DNA of 64,000 nucleotides, taken from NCBI RefSeq assembly GCF_030272615.1, contig NC_081414.1, positions 521,668,185 through 521,732,184 on the forward strand, given 5' to 3'. The notes beneath the pieces were generated by a model, which was given only the letters and a program-made list of their open reading frames with translations, was not told the DNA's origin and did not search any database. Shown piece after piece: positions 25,349-36,974 of this stretch. The stretch is from Cryptomeria japonica (lineage: Eukaryota > Streptophyta > Pinopsida > Cupressales > Cupressaceae). The position numbers and the translations under genes are program-made. Every line of letters starts with the position of its first letter. Positions within the stretch are counted from its first letter, which is position 1.

Positions 25349-26136
25349 TGTTGTAAAATAAGGTGAAGAAATCTTGCAATATGAAATTAAAGTGAAATTT
25401 ATTGTAAAACTGAAACTAAAAATTATCTCTTTAATAAAGTGATTGTAGAATGAAAGCAAGAAGAAGAAAACCATTACACATGAAACACCAAATTTACATG
25501 GAGAAACCCTTTCAAGAAAAAACTCCACCATAGAAAGAGATGAAAGTATGTTACTGATCCAATGAATAATACAAAAATAATGCACATCTCTATAAAACCC
25601 TTATAAAATATGACAACGCTTTGTTACCCTACACATTCAACAAGACTGAAAGAAGAACTCAAGCTCAAGGTCCCGATTTATAGAAAATTGTGGGGATGGA
25701 TACCACTGTGGTATCACCAAACAACATGCAATAAAACCACCAAGAAAAACTCATGCCTACCACCCAAAATAGCCTCTTATATATGTTTCTTACAACTATC
25801 ATAAGGCATCTATCTTATTTGGGAAACCTTGGATCAATATAAGAGTCTCTATCATAAACGCTTACCATAGATACCCATAATGATTGTCATAACCATCATA
25901 TATTATCTTACAACTCTTTACAAGTGTCCAAGTACCTCAAAAATTGAGTTCCAAAAGGGGAGGCCTAACTATTTTTCCTTTTCCCAGAGGACAAGCGGTA
26001 AAAGTAACTTTGCCTTTGCATGGTCTTTTTCACCACCATTGGTAAAATGGCTTAACCTCTTATGAATAAATTACAAATGACATTAGGAAAAAATTAAATA
26101 AAATATTTACAAGGTTGATGACACCTAATCCTAACA
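25349..26136 (-). repeat. C3 5' LTR
   Basis: In plus orientation it starts TGTTGTAAAATAAGG and ends ACCTAATCCTAACA (TGTTAGGATTAGGT on the coding strand), 788 bp. Beside it, 25339-25348 reads TTTGGTATAA on the minus strand, a primer-site remnant. It carries the block CATGGAGAAACCCTTTCAAG..ACTCCACCATAG (25497-25535), equivalent to the GGGTTTCCACG block of the other copia-type LTRs. No second copy exists in the window, so the ends are inferred. Confidence 0.6.
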
Positions 26137-26719
26137 TTTTTTTTCTTGATTTTCTATTAATGATGACCTTGACGAATGATTTCCTCTTGTTCTCCTTTCA
26201 ATCCTTTAAGGATTGCACTAGTGTTCTTTAGGGAGGTCACTAGTTTCTCAGTAAAGCTTTTCTTCTTTTATTAAGATGATTTTTTTGTTTTTATACTACC
26301 AAGCTTAAAACAATCCCTATTTGGGTCCATCTCTTAGAGATCCCTTTGGAGATCTAGGATGAAAGTATTATTCAAGGTATTGTTGATGCTATTGGGAATT
26401 TTTTTCATTGATGATGTCACAAAATATTGAAAAAAGTTCCTTTTTGCTAGATTTGTGTCTATATTGATACTATTTCAATTTTTTTTAGCAAAATTAAACT
26501 TTACTCCAAGTTTGATGTTTGCGAGTATGAACTTCATTATGAGTCCTCTCTATAGTTCTATTTCCACTTTCAAAATTTTCTAACAATATTAAACTTTTCT
26601 CAAAGTTTGGTGTTTGGGAGCATGAACTTCATTATGAGTCATCTCTATTGTTCTATCTCCATAAATTTGGGCACCTTCTCCTCGATGTGCCAAGATCTTC
26701 AATGAAAAATTGCACTCTA
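26137..26719. repeat. Non-coding spacer with a 95-bp tandem duplication
   Basis: Between the C3 and N2 ends. 26489-26583 and 26584-26678 are imperfect copies (AACTTCATTATGAGTC in both). It may be remains of an older element hosting both insertions. No gene is seen. Confidence 0.6.
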
Positions 26720-27955
26720 TGATAAACTTATAAGGCACTAAGAGGAGGGGGGGGTGAATCAGTGCAAGCAAAAACAATATGAGTTTGATGACCAACTTAA
26801 ACACTTTAAAACTTATAAAGCGTAAGAGGAATATCACCACATAAGCTAATGCCCAATAAAACAAATTCCACATAACACAAGATATTATATGTGGAAACCC
26901 AAAAGGTAAAAACCATGGTGGGAGTTAATACCCACAAGATTCACTATTTGCAGAATACAAATCTTGATCGGTTAAGGTCTTACAAATATGCCCTCTTAGG
27001 AGTAGATTTGCTTAGGAGTCACCTAGTTAAGGGATTTAAATGATAAGCCTTGTTAGGAGCTATGACTTGTTAGGATCAACCTCATAAGAGGATTCAACAC
27101 TCTGATATAGAGCTACCCTATTAGAAGATTTACATATTAAGACATGTTAGGACCTACCCGATTAAGGGATTTTACTATTGCAAATTGTTAGGGAAACAAC
27201 AATTCAAATGATCTTCATGTAACACCTCTGTGTGTGATAAGATCCACTTTAGATCCTCAAAACATCAATAACAAAAAAATACAGAGCTTCACAAAATACC
27301 ACACAATCAACTTCGCCTCATTCACCTTCAATCTCATACACATACTCATTTATATATATACCAACTTGATACCTCATCACACTTTTTATAAACATTTACA
27401 TCTAGTCAGCTACAACCTTGGAACAATTTCATAGGCTCAATGAATCTAGACAAACTTACATCACATGATTTACTTATGTCGGCCACCAACATAAGTAATT
27501 AAACACGTGTCATTTTACCGATTTCAATCACTATATCACTATCGGTTAAGTGTCCATCTGAATTTTTTATCTGTACATCAAATCTCACTTGTCCAGTTGA
27601 ATCTGTCAATGTGGTTATGAACATAGCTCCAAATACTTGTCTCCATCCCTTCTGTAAAACCGCATCATCCAACTTTTCATGAATTTCCTGTACTAGTTGT
27701 CAAAATGCAACTCTGTCTCAATTTATTAGTTGAGATCCTAATTGCTAGTTCATTGGTAAACTGTCATCTGTACTGATTATACCTTACCGGTTGGATTCCA
27801 AGACTTAGATGACCACAAAAACATTTTTTCCATCAATGAAAACACACGACTTAGTCATCAAACATGAATCTCAATCTCTTCATCACATTCACCAATTAAT
27901 CATTTACCGGTTGCAAATCACCAACAGTCTTTACCAGTTTAGTTAAATGCCAACA
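26720..27955 (-). repeat. N2 3' LTR
   Basis: TGATAAACTT to GCCAACA in plus orientation, 1,236 bp. The right end is fixed by the adjoining polypurine tract (TTCTCCCCCTTTGGCA); the left end is inferred by analogy with C1. The G-tract motif GAGGGGGGGGTGAATC is at about 26744-26760, the GGAAACCC..AAAAACCATGGTGGG block is at about 26893-26923, and TACCGGTT words recur in U3. Confidence 0.68.
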
Positions 27956-28165
27956 TTCTCCCCCTTTGGCAATGATGGAAACACTTAGGAAAAATTTGTC
28001 AACTAAGTGTGAAAAACAAAAATTGACTTCATGACATATACTCCCCCTTAGCAATTGCATGCTATAACAAACAAGTACAATACTCATATTATTACATATA
28101 AAATTTTGACTGACTGGCTCTCAAACTCTTTTGACTAACTCTCCAACTCTTACTCCTCTTTTGAC
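27956..28165 (-). other. N2 multiple polypurine tracts
   Basis: On the coding strand: TGCCAAAGGGGGAGAA next to the LTR (27956-27970), TAAGGGGGAGT at about 28040-28050, and TTGTCAAAAGAGGAGTAA at about 28149-28165. Same arrangement as in C2 and N1. Confidence 0.65.
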
Positions 28166-28289
28166 AATAATGCCAAATAAAGAAGTACATACATGAAAAA
28201 TAAATACATGTGATATCAAAATTTGCATCATAGCATATATATAGATATAAGAGTCATAAAGTCTTTACACATGAATTCTTGATAAAACA

Positions 28290-31190
28290 TCACTAAAATG
28301 AGACTTCAAATATTTAAAGTCATTGTGCCATGTCTCTAAAATAATGCATGGGATCTTCACATGAGTCTTGATTTATCTAGCTAGCTCCTCCATTGCATCA
28401 ATGGTTCTCATTTCAAGTGTAGCAAAAATGGCTTCAGATTCCTTGTATTCTCTCTGCAAGAGTTTGATCTTTGGTATAAGCTATGTTTGAAGTTCATGCA
28501 GCGATCTGACTCTCTTCACCTGTTCTTTCTTATATACTTGCAACTTGTACTGAAGTTCTACAATGGATCTACCAAAATGAATAGCAGTCATAAAGGGGCT
28601 TAAATGACTCACTTACAACCTTAAGTTCATGCTCAACTTCTTCCCTTTTCTTCTTCAAATCAACACAAAATAAGGAAAATGTTGAAATAGTAGAGAGGAT
28701 TTTACCTCCAGTTTCTAGTGCTTCCATCAAATAATCCTTATTAACAGTAAGAGCCACTTTACCTTTATCAATTTCAAACATTAAGTGCTTTGTTCTTTTC
28801 TTCTTGTAGTTTTTCTCTGTATTGACATAATCTACATCCTGTAATAACTCCATCTATTCACTGACATCAGAAACAAGTTGTTCAAGTTTGTCAATAGGAG
28901 TGATAAAATTTCTTGTATCAGTCTCTGATAGGAGACTAGACAAAATTTCTATTGTATTTTTTATGGTCTTTGCTTCCTTCTATTGTTCTTTCATCCTCTT
29001 CATTTGAGCTCAAGATTGCATGGCAGTTTCAATCTCCATCAACTCAGTAGAACTCAGTTTATCCATGTCCAGAGGTCCTTGGATGCTTAATGCATCATCT
29101 TCTTCTTCATCAACAACTTTCTTTTTAGAATCAAGTGATAAAGGTGTCACTATAGGTTCAATCTTTTCTATCTTATTCTCCTATGTTCCCTCTTTGTTTT
29201 CATTTTTCTCTTCTTCCTTTTCCTTTTAGTTTCTTTATTCTTCTCTTCTTTCTTTTCTTCATTAATGTTTGTTACCGGTTGAGATTGAGTATCTGCAGTC
29301 TGATTATCTACCAGTGGCTCCTCACCCTTCTTTTCTTCTTCATCTTTCTTTCTTTCTTGTTCTTGATTCTTCTCATGTTGTTCAGACATCTGAACATCTA
29401 CATCATATACATCTAGATTATCAACAATATTATCAACATTATCACCATTATAATCATTAGGTATAATCATTGATCCAGTTGGCCTATTCACCGGTTTATC
29501 ATCTAAATGGTTGATCTCCCATGATAATGTCATCGGGCTCAAAATTAGTAGGTTTAACACCTTATGAAAAATATTCACCCTTAATCTTTTTAGGTTCATC
29601 ATCCTCATCATATTCCTCTTCAGTAGGAATTAGATCTATAGATTTCTTTAACAAAATTCTAGTCTCTTTCTGGACTGATTGGGTCTCACTGATAACATCC
29701 TTGTCAATCTTTTCTTAGATATAATGGAAGATCTTTCTTTCAATAAAATATCATCGAATTCTTCCTTTGTGGCTTCCGGTTGAATATTTATGAGTATGTA
29801 CTCAACAAAGTCTTTGTCTTTCTTCATTGCAGCTTGCCACCTTGTATCAATTTTATTGTATAAAGAATTTGGAATTTGCCCTTGCAATTCAATAAGGGAT
29901 TTACTATATTTATTCATCATGTAAACAACTACATCTTCTATTTGACTTTGTTCATTCTCACCAAGATTATCAAATAATTTATTCAATCCCTTAAGAACAC
30001 CAAAATCCTTAGTACTTCTTAACAACTTATCAAGAGAAGTAGGTTTATTTACCAATTTCTTCACAGATTTGACAGTGGAGGTTCCAAAAACCTTAGGTTT
30101 CTTACCACTATCCCTTAGGGATTTCTTATCTTTCTCAGATTCAGTGTCTTCACCATATGTATCTATCGGTGTTGGTTTGTGTGCTTGTTTCTTCTTTCTT
30201 TTACCAGTTTTAACTGGTGCCTTTGGAGGATCAACACTTTTTCCTCTTCTCTGTAATTGATTCTTTGATGGTTTTTCTGCTGGTTTCCCTTTCTTAACAG
30301 TTGTTGGTTTTGATTTTTCTGCAACTTTCTCTTTTCCATCTCTTATTTGCATACCGGTGGAGGTTCTAGTTGGAACACTTGATGTTTTGGCCTGTTTAGC
30401 AGAATGCTTTTCTCTTGCTTTAGCAATGTCTTCTTTTATGAATCATGCTTGCTCTGTAAATGCTTCAACTTCCTTTCTAACCTTCTTTGCAATTGTTGGT
30501 TGGTTAAGTTTTGAGTGCACTTGAAGGGATTTCTCCTTGTAAGTGCCAAAATGTCATGTTGTTGTATCTGTTGGTTGGGCAAGTAAATGATCAGCATATG
30601 CAACCAAAATATCTTTGTCTACTTCATATCCCATGGGCATCACCCATGTAGTCCGAGGTTCTGCAGCCTCCATCATGCAAGTGCCTATGTCCACCATAAA
30701 GCAAATTGTGTTTTCATACTGGTTAACTACCTCTACTGGTATCCTTTCTCTTGCATGCATTTTCTTTTGGAAATCCTTAAGGTATCCCCATGCAATCTTA
30801 TCAAAATCATTACCAAGCATCCTAATGCTATTCTTCATTTGCATCAAAGTAGGTGTGCCTCCAATCCATTGAATATCACCAATACCAAGAAAGGAATTTT
30901 GAAAATAAAACAATAGACCAAGAATGAGCTGACCAAATTTGAACCTCAACCTTTTGTCCTTCTTAATGGCCTCCAGGTTCAGCATCAATTGACTCCTCAA
31001 TGCTTCAGATAGATCATAATCAACATCTCATTTGATCATCTAGTAAGCAGTATGAATAGCAGTTGTTGGTACATTGTTCATCCTGCTTGAATAGTATATT
31101 CGGTAACCAATCACCATTGAAGCATATTTCACTGTCGGATCATTGATATTGTTCACTGTCATTTCTCTATCATCCCATTTGGATCTTATA
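28290..31190 (-). pseudogene. N2 ORF2, unrecognised protein (partial, decayed)
   Basis: I do not recognise the family. From the right: a block with GYRIYYSSRMNNVP (about 31100), FKFGQLILGLLFYFQNSF (about 30900), then WGYLKDFQKKMHARERIP and CFMVDIGTCMMEAAEP to MPMGYEVDKDI (30800-30590). A Lys/Pro-rich linker (30350-30080) follows, then block C with GQIPNSLYNKIDTRWQAAM (about 29870-29810), then acidic and Lys/Glu-rich tail segments (29611-29168, 28853-28569). Each block has a counterpart in N1 ORF2 in the same order. One frame is kept to about 29168 with a few stops, then it shifts. The hydrophobic LILGLLFYF stretch is short for a membrane span. Confidence 0.72.
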
Positions 31191-31965
31191 GACACCTAAA
31201 ATTGTCTTGTCTAATTACATAAATATTTTTATTTATTTAATTATTTTATCCTAAGTCTTCTATTAATTAAATAAATCTTTATTTATTTAATTAATTCATT
31301 AACCCTCTTCTAAAACTTTCCTCATTTAAATAAATACTTTTATTTATTGAAATTGTCTTTTTCCTAAATTAAATAAATATTTTATTTATTTAATTGACCC
31401 CACTTCTTCTATTAATTAAATAAATCTTTATTTATTTAATTAATTCATTAGTCTTTTCTACCCATGACACATGCCCTTCATCTCTTAATTCCTATAGTAC
31501 CTACCCCCTTTATCATTTAATTATTTCCTCTACCTACCCTTTAATCCTAGTTGACCATCTATCTTTACACCTCTTAATCTTATCCCTCCATTTCCTAAAG
31601 TATCTTCTATATAAGAGGATATAGCCCTTCATTATCAACCCTAATTTTTTAATGATCATTCTAATCAATCAAGGTGTCTAATCAATATTATGCAATCAAG
31701 TTTTCTTGCAGCCAAGCTATCAACTATATTTCCTCTCTTTGTTGAGCTCTTGTGCACACATAAAATATGAGAGAAAACATATCGAGCAAGATCAATGGAG
31801 ATTGAAACCGTACTAGACATGTGAATGATATTGCTTTATTTTGTTGATTTATCCGATCTTAGGTATCTCTATTGGTATTGGTGAATGTTTTATTGTAGGA
31901 CTTAGATTGTTTGTGGTTGAATCTTTATGGTTTTACAATAGTTTATCATCACTTTTCACCATACA
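31191..31965 (+). repeat. Candidate Ty3/gypsy-type 5' LTR
   Basis: It begins where N2 ORF2 is cut (ACACCTAAAATTGTC) and ends before a primer-site-like sequence. It holds CTATATAAGAGG at about 31607 (a TATA-box candidate) and an exact 45-bp duplication (31257-31301, 31406-31450). The TG start is not clear and no partner LTR is seen, so the call rests on position, the TATA word and the primer site. Confidence 0.45.
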
Positions 31966-31970
31966 CATTT

Positions 31971-31988
31971 TGGCATGCCCGGTGGGAC
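31971..31988 (+). other. Candidate gypsy primer-binding site
   Basis: TGGCATGCCCGGTGGGAC. It resembles the TGGCGCC...GGGG-type primer sites of plant gypsy elements, but I cannot name the tRNA. Confidence 0.4.
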
Positions 31989-32911
31989 ATGGATTTTTGT
32001 TAGATCTATGTTTGTCTTTTTTGCATGGTTTTTCTAACCCCATATTGTTGTTTTGTAAAACAATTTGGAGAATAACCTTGTGCAACTAGGGTTTTGGACA
32101 CAAGATTAAGATCTTGGAGAGATTTGATCCAATATGACGTGCCCAAACTTTTGGGCAAAAACGGAAATTTTTTTTTTTTGAAAAACATAAACTCACAAAA
32201 TAGCTATATTTAATTTGAGATCAATTAAGTTTTGTCTTAACTAATATAATTGTTCACTAGAATTGGATTAATTAACTCACTCATTAAAGTGACATTAATT
32301 AATGAAGACTACTTAATTCCTAAGAGGATCATTGCAATTTAATTAGTTAATATAATTAACCTAATTAAATTTCTGCTAATTAAAGTCGAGGGATAATTAG
32401 ATATCTCAATTGCATTTAAAACATTCCAAGCCAGAATAAGGATAATGCTATCTTAAATTTAAAATTAATTAATTGGGCACATGCAAATTCATTATTTAAA
32501 TTAACCAGTAAGGTTCCAAATTTGATAAGGTTATTTGCCAAATAAATCTAATTTATATTATAGCCAATTTTAATTTCCTCTAAGCCTTCAAATTTTGACT
32601 ATTAAATAATTTGGCCAAAATTGTCCTCATAGGTTAAAAATTCACATAAAATAATTAATAATTTTCATTTACAAATTTCCCCCAAATTAAATTTAACTTG
32701 ATGTCACATTTAATTAAATACAAAATTTATCTATGAAATATCCTTATAAATAATCCTCGATAAATTACGTCAATAAATGCGATATTAGAACTATATAAAA
32801 TTAATCCCCCAATTTAAAATTCAACTAAAAGTGAAAGGGGTCTAATTATTTCTTAAACGTTCACTAATATTTATTAATAAAATAAAACTAAGTAGGTTTT
32901 CAACTTAACCT

Positions 32912-32969
<58 letters not shown>

Positions 32970-32987
32970 CATACATACATACATACA

Positions 32988-33022
<35 letters not shown>

Positions 33023-33023
33023 G

Positions 33024-33055
<32 letters not shown>

Positions 33056-33239
33056 TGTATGTATATACATACATATATATGTATGTATATGTATATACAT
33101 ACATACATACATACATATATATGTATATATATATATATATATATAAACATAGCATATATAAAATATATATATATATATAAACAATTGGATAAGCAAATCT
33201 AAATTTATACCTATTTATACATATATATATTTTTTTATA
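31989..33239. other. AT-rich non-coding stretch
   Basis: After the candidate primer site no gag frame is found. 32190-32880 is AATTAA-rich DNA without recognisable features, followed by the large compound microsatellite. It may be a leader of the truncated gypsy-like element. Confidence 0.4.
32914..33180. repeat. Compound palindromic microsatellite (TA)n(CATA)n(TATG)n
   Basis: (TA)n, about 12 CATA units, a short TATATG core, about 11 TATG units, then a second smaller CATA/TATG alternation and more TA. CATA and TATG are reverse complements, so the tract can fold on itself. Confidence 0.95.
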
Positions 33240-33381
33240 AAATGAACCAACTATACCAACTAAATATTATATTACAACTTACAAATAAACCCTAAATTTA
33301 AAAGTTATAATTAAAACTATAATTCAAATCTCTCTATTATTCTTATATTCTAACCCTAACCCAAAAATGGGCTAGAGTTGC

Positions 33382-33515
<134 letters not shown>

Positions 33516-33689
33516 TGCTAACCTTAACCTGAAATTGGGTTAGGTTTTATTATATATATATTTTTTTGTGTGTGTGTGTATTCTGTGTGTGATACAGGGT
33601 TCGGTGGCCATGAGGTGGCGGCCATGGAGGCGGCGGCCAAAATGGAGGCAGGGCAGCGGAGGTTGAAGGGCCAAGGTGGGGACGAGGCA

Positions 33690-33888
33690 TCCATGGGGAA
33701 ACCATGGTGGTCGGTCGGGACCGTTCACTGTGGTTACCCACAGTGGCGGCTCCGTGTTGTCCACTATGTTTAACCACAGTGGCAACCCTCGTGCCCTCCA
33801 GTGTTTAAACATAGTGGCGGCCCCTATGCCATCCATTGTGTTTAAACACAGTGGCTTGGCTCCCGCCCATTGTGTATAAACATAGTGG
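33690..33888. repeat. Array of five to six phased palindromes, period about 35 bp
   Basis: Palindromes at 33726-33745, 33761-33782, 33798-33817, 33833-33854 and 33867-33888, near consensus CCACTGTG-TTTAAA-CACAGTGG, with CCATGG-GGAAA-CCATGG ahead at 33690-33706. The first is perfect (CACTGTGG-TTAC-CCACAGTG). Spacing between starts is 35, 37, 35 and 34 bp. It lies in the GC-rich island of R1, bounded by AT microsatellites. Overlapping open frames here are not credible genes. Confidence 0.85.
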
Positions 33889-33953
33889 CTCAGCCGTGCC
33901 ACAACTTGGTAACCCCCCCGCCCCCTTTTTCTTTTTATATTTCTATTTTTTTT

Positions 33954-33955
<2 letters not shown>

Positions 33956-34000
<45 letters not shown>
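33956..34000. repeat. (TA)n microsatellite
   Basis: About 45 bp of TA just right of the palindrome array. Confidence 0.95.
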
Positions 34001-34001
<1 letters not shown>

Positions 34002-36974
34002 CTTCCATTCTCTAGGGTTAGAATCTCCCCTTTTTTAAAATTTATTTAACAGAAACATGCGGGAAATGGCAAAATGAATTACAACATATTACATGCAAAA
34101 GTGATCTAGATAAACATGTATACAATATTAGTTAGATTAAATAGAATCTTTTTATTTATTTATGCAGCTCTAACATTTTTATGTCTGCCAGTTTCAACAG
34201 TTTGATAAAATAGTCATAAATCTATTTGCAGATTTCTGGTTTTCTAAGTCCGTGTATGCATCCATTTCCACCCCCCCACCCCCCCGCCCCCTTTTTTTTT
34301 TTTAAACAAACACATAACAAAAGACTTTTTAAACTAGCAGGTTTATCTACAACATTGCTTTTCTTTTTAACTTCAAATAGATATCTATAGGGAAAAGTAA
34401 ATTTACATTGGTCTACTTTAGCTTTCTGCTTTTTTGTTTTAAGTAGAAAAATGACAGTAAACAACATCATTTAAATATAACAGGAAAATCACTTAAAACA
34501 TTCTCATTTCTCTTTCTGCATCTCTTTTTTTTATATATAAATTACAGAGATAATAGATGACAAAATTTAGTTAAAAGACAAATTTAAATAAAATATAGTT
34601 TTCAGATAAATGGCAGTTTTCATATAATGGATAGATTTCAAATAAAAGACAACAGCATTAACATTACAACCTTTCATTCAAAAAAACACTCTTTTCTCAT
34701 AGAAATATTTTGAATACAATAGTCAACTTTTACAATGGGTGAAATACCCCAACTGGTCTCTCATTCCTAATAATGAGGACTTAAATAAATAATACATTTC
34801 TTTATACAAAAATAAATACAACATAAATCTCCTCACTTACATTTTTGCAACTCAAATATAATATTACATTTCCTATTCTTTTCTTTTCAACAAAATACAA
34901 TATTACATTCTTTTTTCTTTCTGTAACTAATGTAAAATCTGCAACTCCTAGCTTTCTTTTCCAAGCAACCTACATTCAAAACTTAAGGTTGTGACCATGG
35001 GGTTCTCACCTCCCAGCCTAGGCTTACTAGAAGCCACCCTTGAGCTTGGAAAACCAAGTCCTAGATGGGTTACACTCAAGAAAACACAAACAAGCAAGGG
35101 GAAAAACTCAACAAACACATTCCCATCCCAAAGCTAAAACTTCATCACATAATGTGATGTTTTACAAGGGTGGAAGTGGACCAAATACCTTGAGGAGATC
35201 TGCAAGATAATAGATCACAGCCAACTCATGGCAACCAAGAACACCATAAAAATTCATCTTAACCCAACATCCTTATGACCCCCAAGGCATACATGCCATA
35301 TTTTCTCCCCTTATGACCCCCGAATGCATAAACAAGACTATGCAGCAAGGGTCACATACACAAACCCTTGAGATCACTCTCATAATGAGAGCCTCTCACT
35401 CTAAGGATGTCAAACTCCTTCCACCCCCAAGACCATTCTACCCTCCCAAAGGTAGAAGGCCTCAGATACTCCCAAAACACAAGAAAATGCATACAAGAAA
35501 AGAAATACAAAAAAGATCACATAATATTTTTCACAAAGGGAATACAAAGGAAGCAACATTTATATTCAAGCAATCCTACAACAAATTTCCAAACATACAA
35601 GTAAGAATAAGCACCAACCTTGAATCTACCAAGGGGTTTCTAGGGATAGCTTGGAGAAGAGCAGCCCAATTCCACAAATCTTTTCTGCAACACTTAGCCA
35701 AAATTTCTATTCTAAAACTAGTTTTCTTCCAAAATTGCCAAAAATATCCAAAGATGGAGAGTGGGTGATTAACTCACTGAGTCTCAATCTCTAGCCTAAG
35801 AAGGCTTCTCTCACTCCTTCCAACCTCTTGGATAGAGTGAGAGGCTCCCATTGGTTGGTCTTCCCTAGGTCTTACACACTCCCTAACCAAGACACCTCAA
35901 GAAGAGGAATGAAATGGGGAAGAGGAATGACACATACCAAGAAGGTTATCTAACTAAGGATTGCACTCCTATAGATGAAATTCGTCCATCTTGGGAAAAC
36001 CACTTTTTTGGGTGGTTAAACAAGCCCTAGGGGAAAGACACATGGCCAAATTTGGCCTTCACCCATAGGTACCCCATGAGGCCCAATAAAAATGCTCCAA
36101 AACTAACTCTAGAAGTTGGTTTAACCCTTTGAAAGTCCACCTAAAGTTAACCTACGGGTCAACTCTGAGTTGACCCTCCCTATGGCTCACTATCCTAGAT
36201 TTCTTGGAACCTTCAAGGATAATTTGGAAATATAACAACTAAACAAAAATAAATCTCTCCAAAAAGGTGACATGACAATTGCCAACACAATATACAACAT
36301 ATGTGTCAAGTGACACTACAAAAGTAATTCCACATCACTAATACACACATGGCAATTGTCTCTTGAATGATTTAAACAATTTAATAAATACAATTTACAC
36401 TCATGCAAACATTTTACATTTACAAATAAAATACGATATATACGGGGTGTTGTCTCTCCAAATAGACAACCCCTGGTTTTACGATCGTACATAGGCCTAG
36501 GCTTGATTCTCCATAATGTTTCCATGGTCACATGGATAATTTTCCTGCGCATCTCAATTACACTTAATACTTTCCAATAGCCTCATATAATATTATCCAC
36601 ATAAATAAGAATACACATCAATCACTCTGCATACAATTGACATCATACAATTCAATTTTCCATATATCAAAGCAAATCCACATAAGCAATTATCATAATC
36701 CTCATAAATTTAATCCACTCATATTTCTAGCATCCTAATAAAGTCCTGCAAATCAAATAATGACATAAATCATCTCAATGTTATCCTATTCTAGAATCAT
36801 GTAAAATTCTATATCCATAATGCATAGAAATGAAGCATCAATATACCAATGTTATCCAATTTCTGGGATCATATAAAGTTCTATATCCATAATGCATAAA
36901 AATAAGGCATCCATAATAGTTCCAACATGAAAATCACTGAAATGCTAGGATGGGTCGGGGTAGGGCCTCACACG

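Larger units (their letters stand above)
22450..26136 (-). mobile_element. C3: truncated Ty1/copia retrotransposon
   Basis: A minus-strand copia element keeping its 5' LTR (25349-26136), a primer-site remnant, gag, protease/integrase and the start of RT. Reading stops near 22450, shortly after the RT motif of the DIKTTFLYGDLE type, and RNase H, polypurine tract and 3' LTR are absent. It belongs to a different copia lineage from C1/C2: its pre-integrase and RT blocks resemble C4 instead. Confidence 0.75.
26720..31190 (-). mobile_element. N2: half of a pol-less LTR element of the N family
   Basis: The 3' LTR (26720-27955), at least three polypurine-like tracts, and the C-terminal two thirds of ORF2 on the minus strand. 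The element is cut at about 31190 inside ORF2; the ORF2 start, ORF1 and the 5' LTR are absent from the window. Assignment rests on ORF2 blocks shared with N1 and N3 and on the LTR layout. There is no trace of integrase, RT or RNase H. Confidence 0.78.

Noticed and set aside
32900-33196. Tyr/Ile/Cys-rich open frames of 80-98 codons
   Set aside because: They are translations of the TA/CATA/TATG microsatellite in all three frames and carry no gene signal.
33540-33902. Overlapping 67-120-codon frames on both strands in the GC-rich island
   Set aside because: They follow from GC content and palindromic repeats; no domain, no conserved start, and the homologous island at 1200-1610 does not keep the frame.
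35313-35768. 151-codon frame in R1 copy 2
   Set aside because: The equivalent R1 region at about 9960-10400 has no matching frame, so it is probably chance.
36450-36475. Hairpin TTGTCT-CTCCAAAT-AGACAA with flanking GGGG/CCCC, resembling a terminator and containing an auxin-element-like TGTCTC
   Set aside because: Plant nuclear DNA does not use such terminators and a single hexamer is not evidence; noted only as an R1 landmark.
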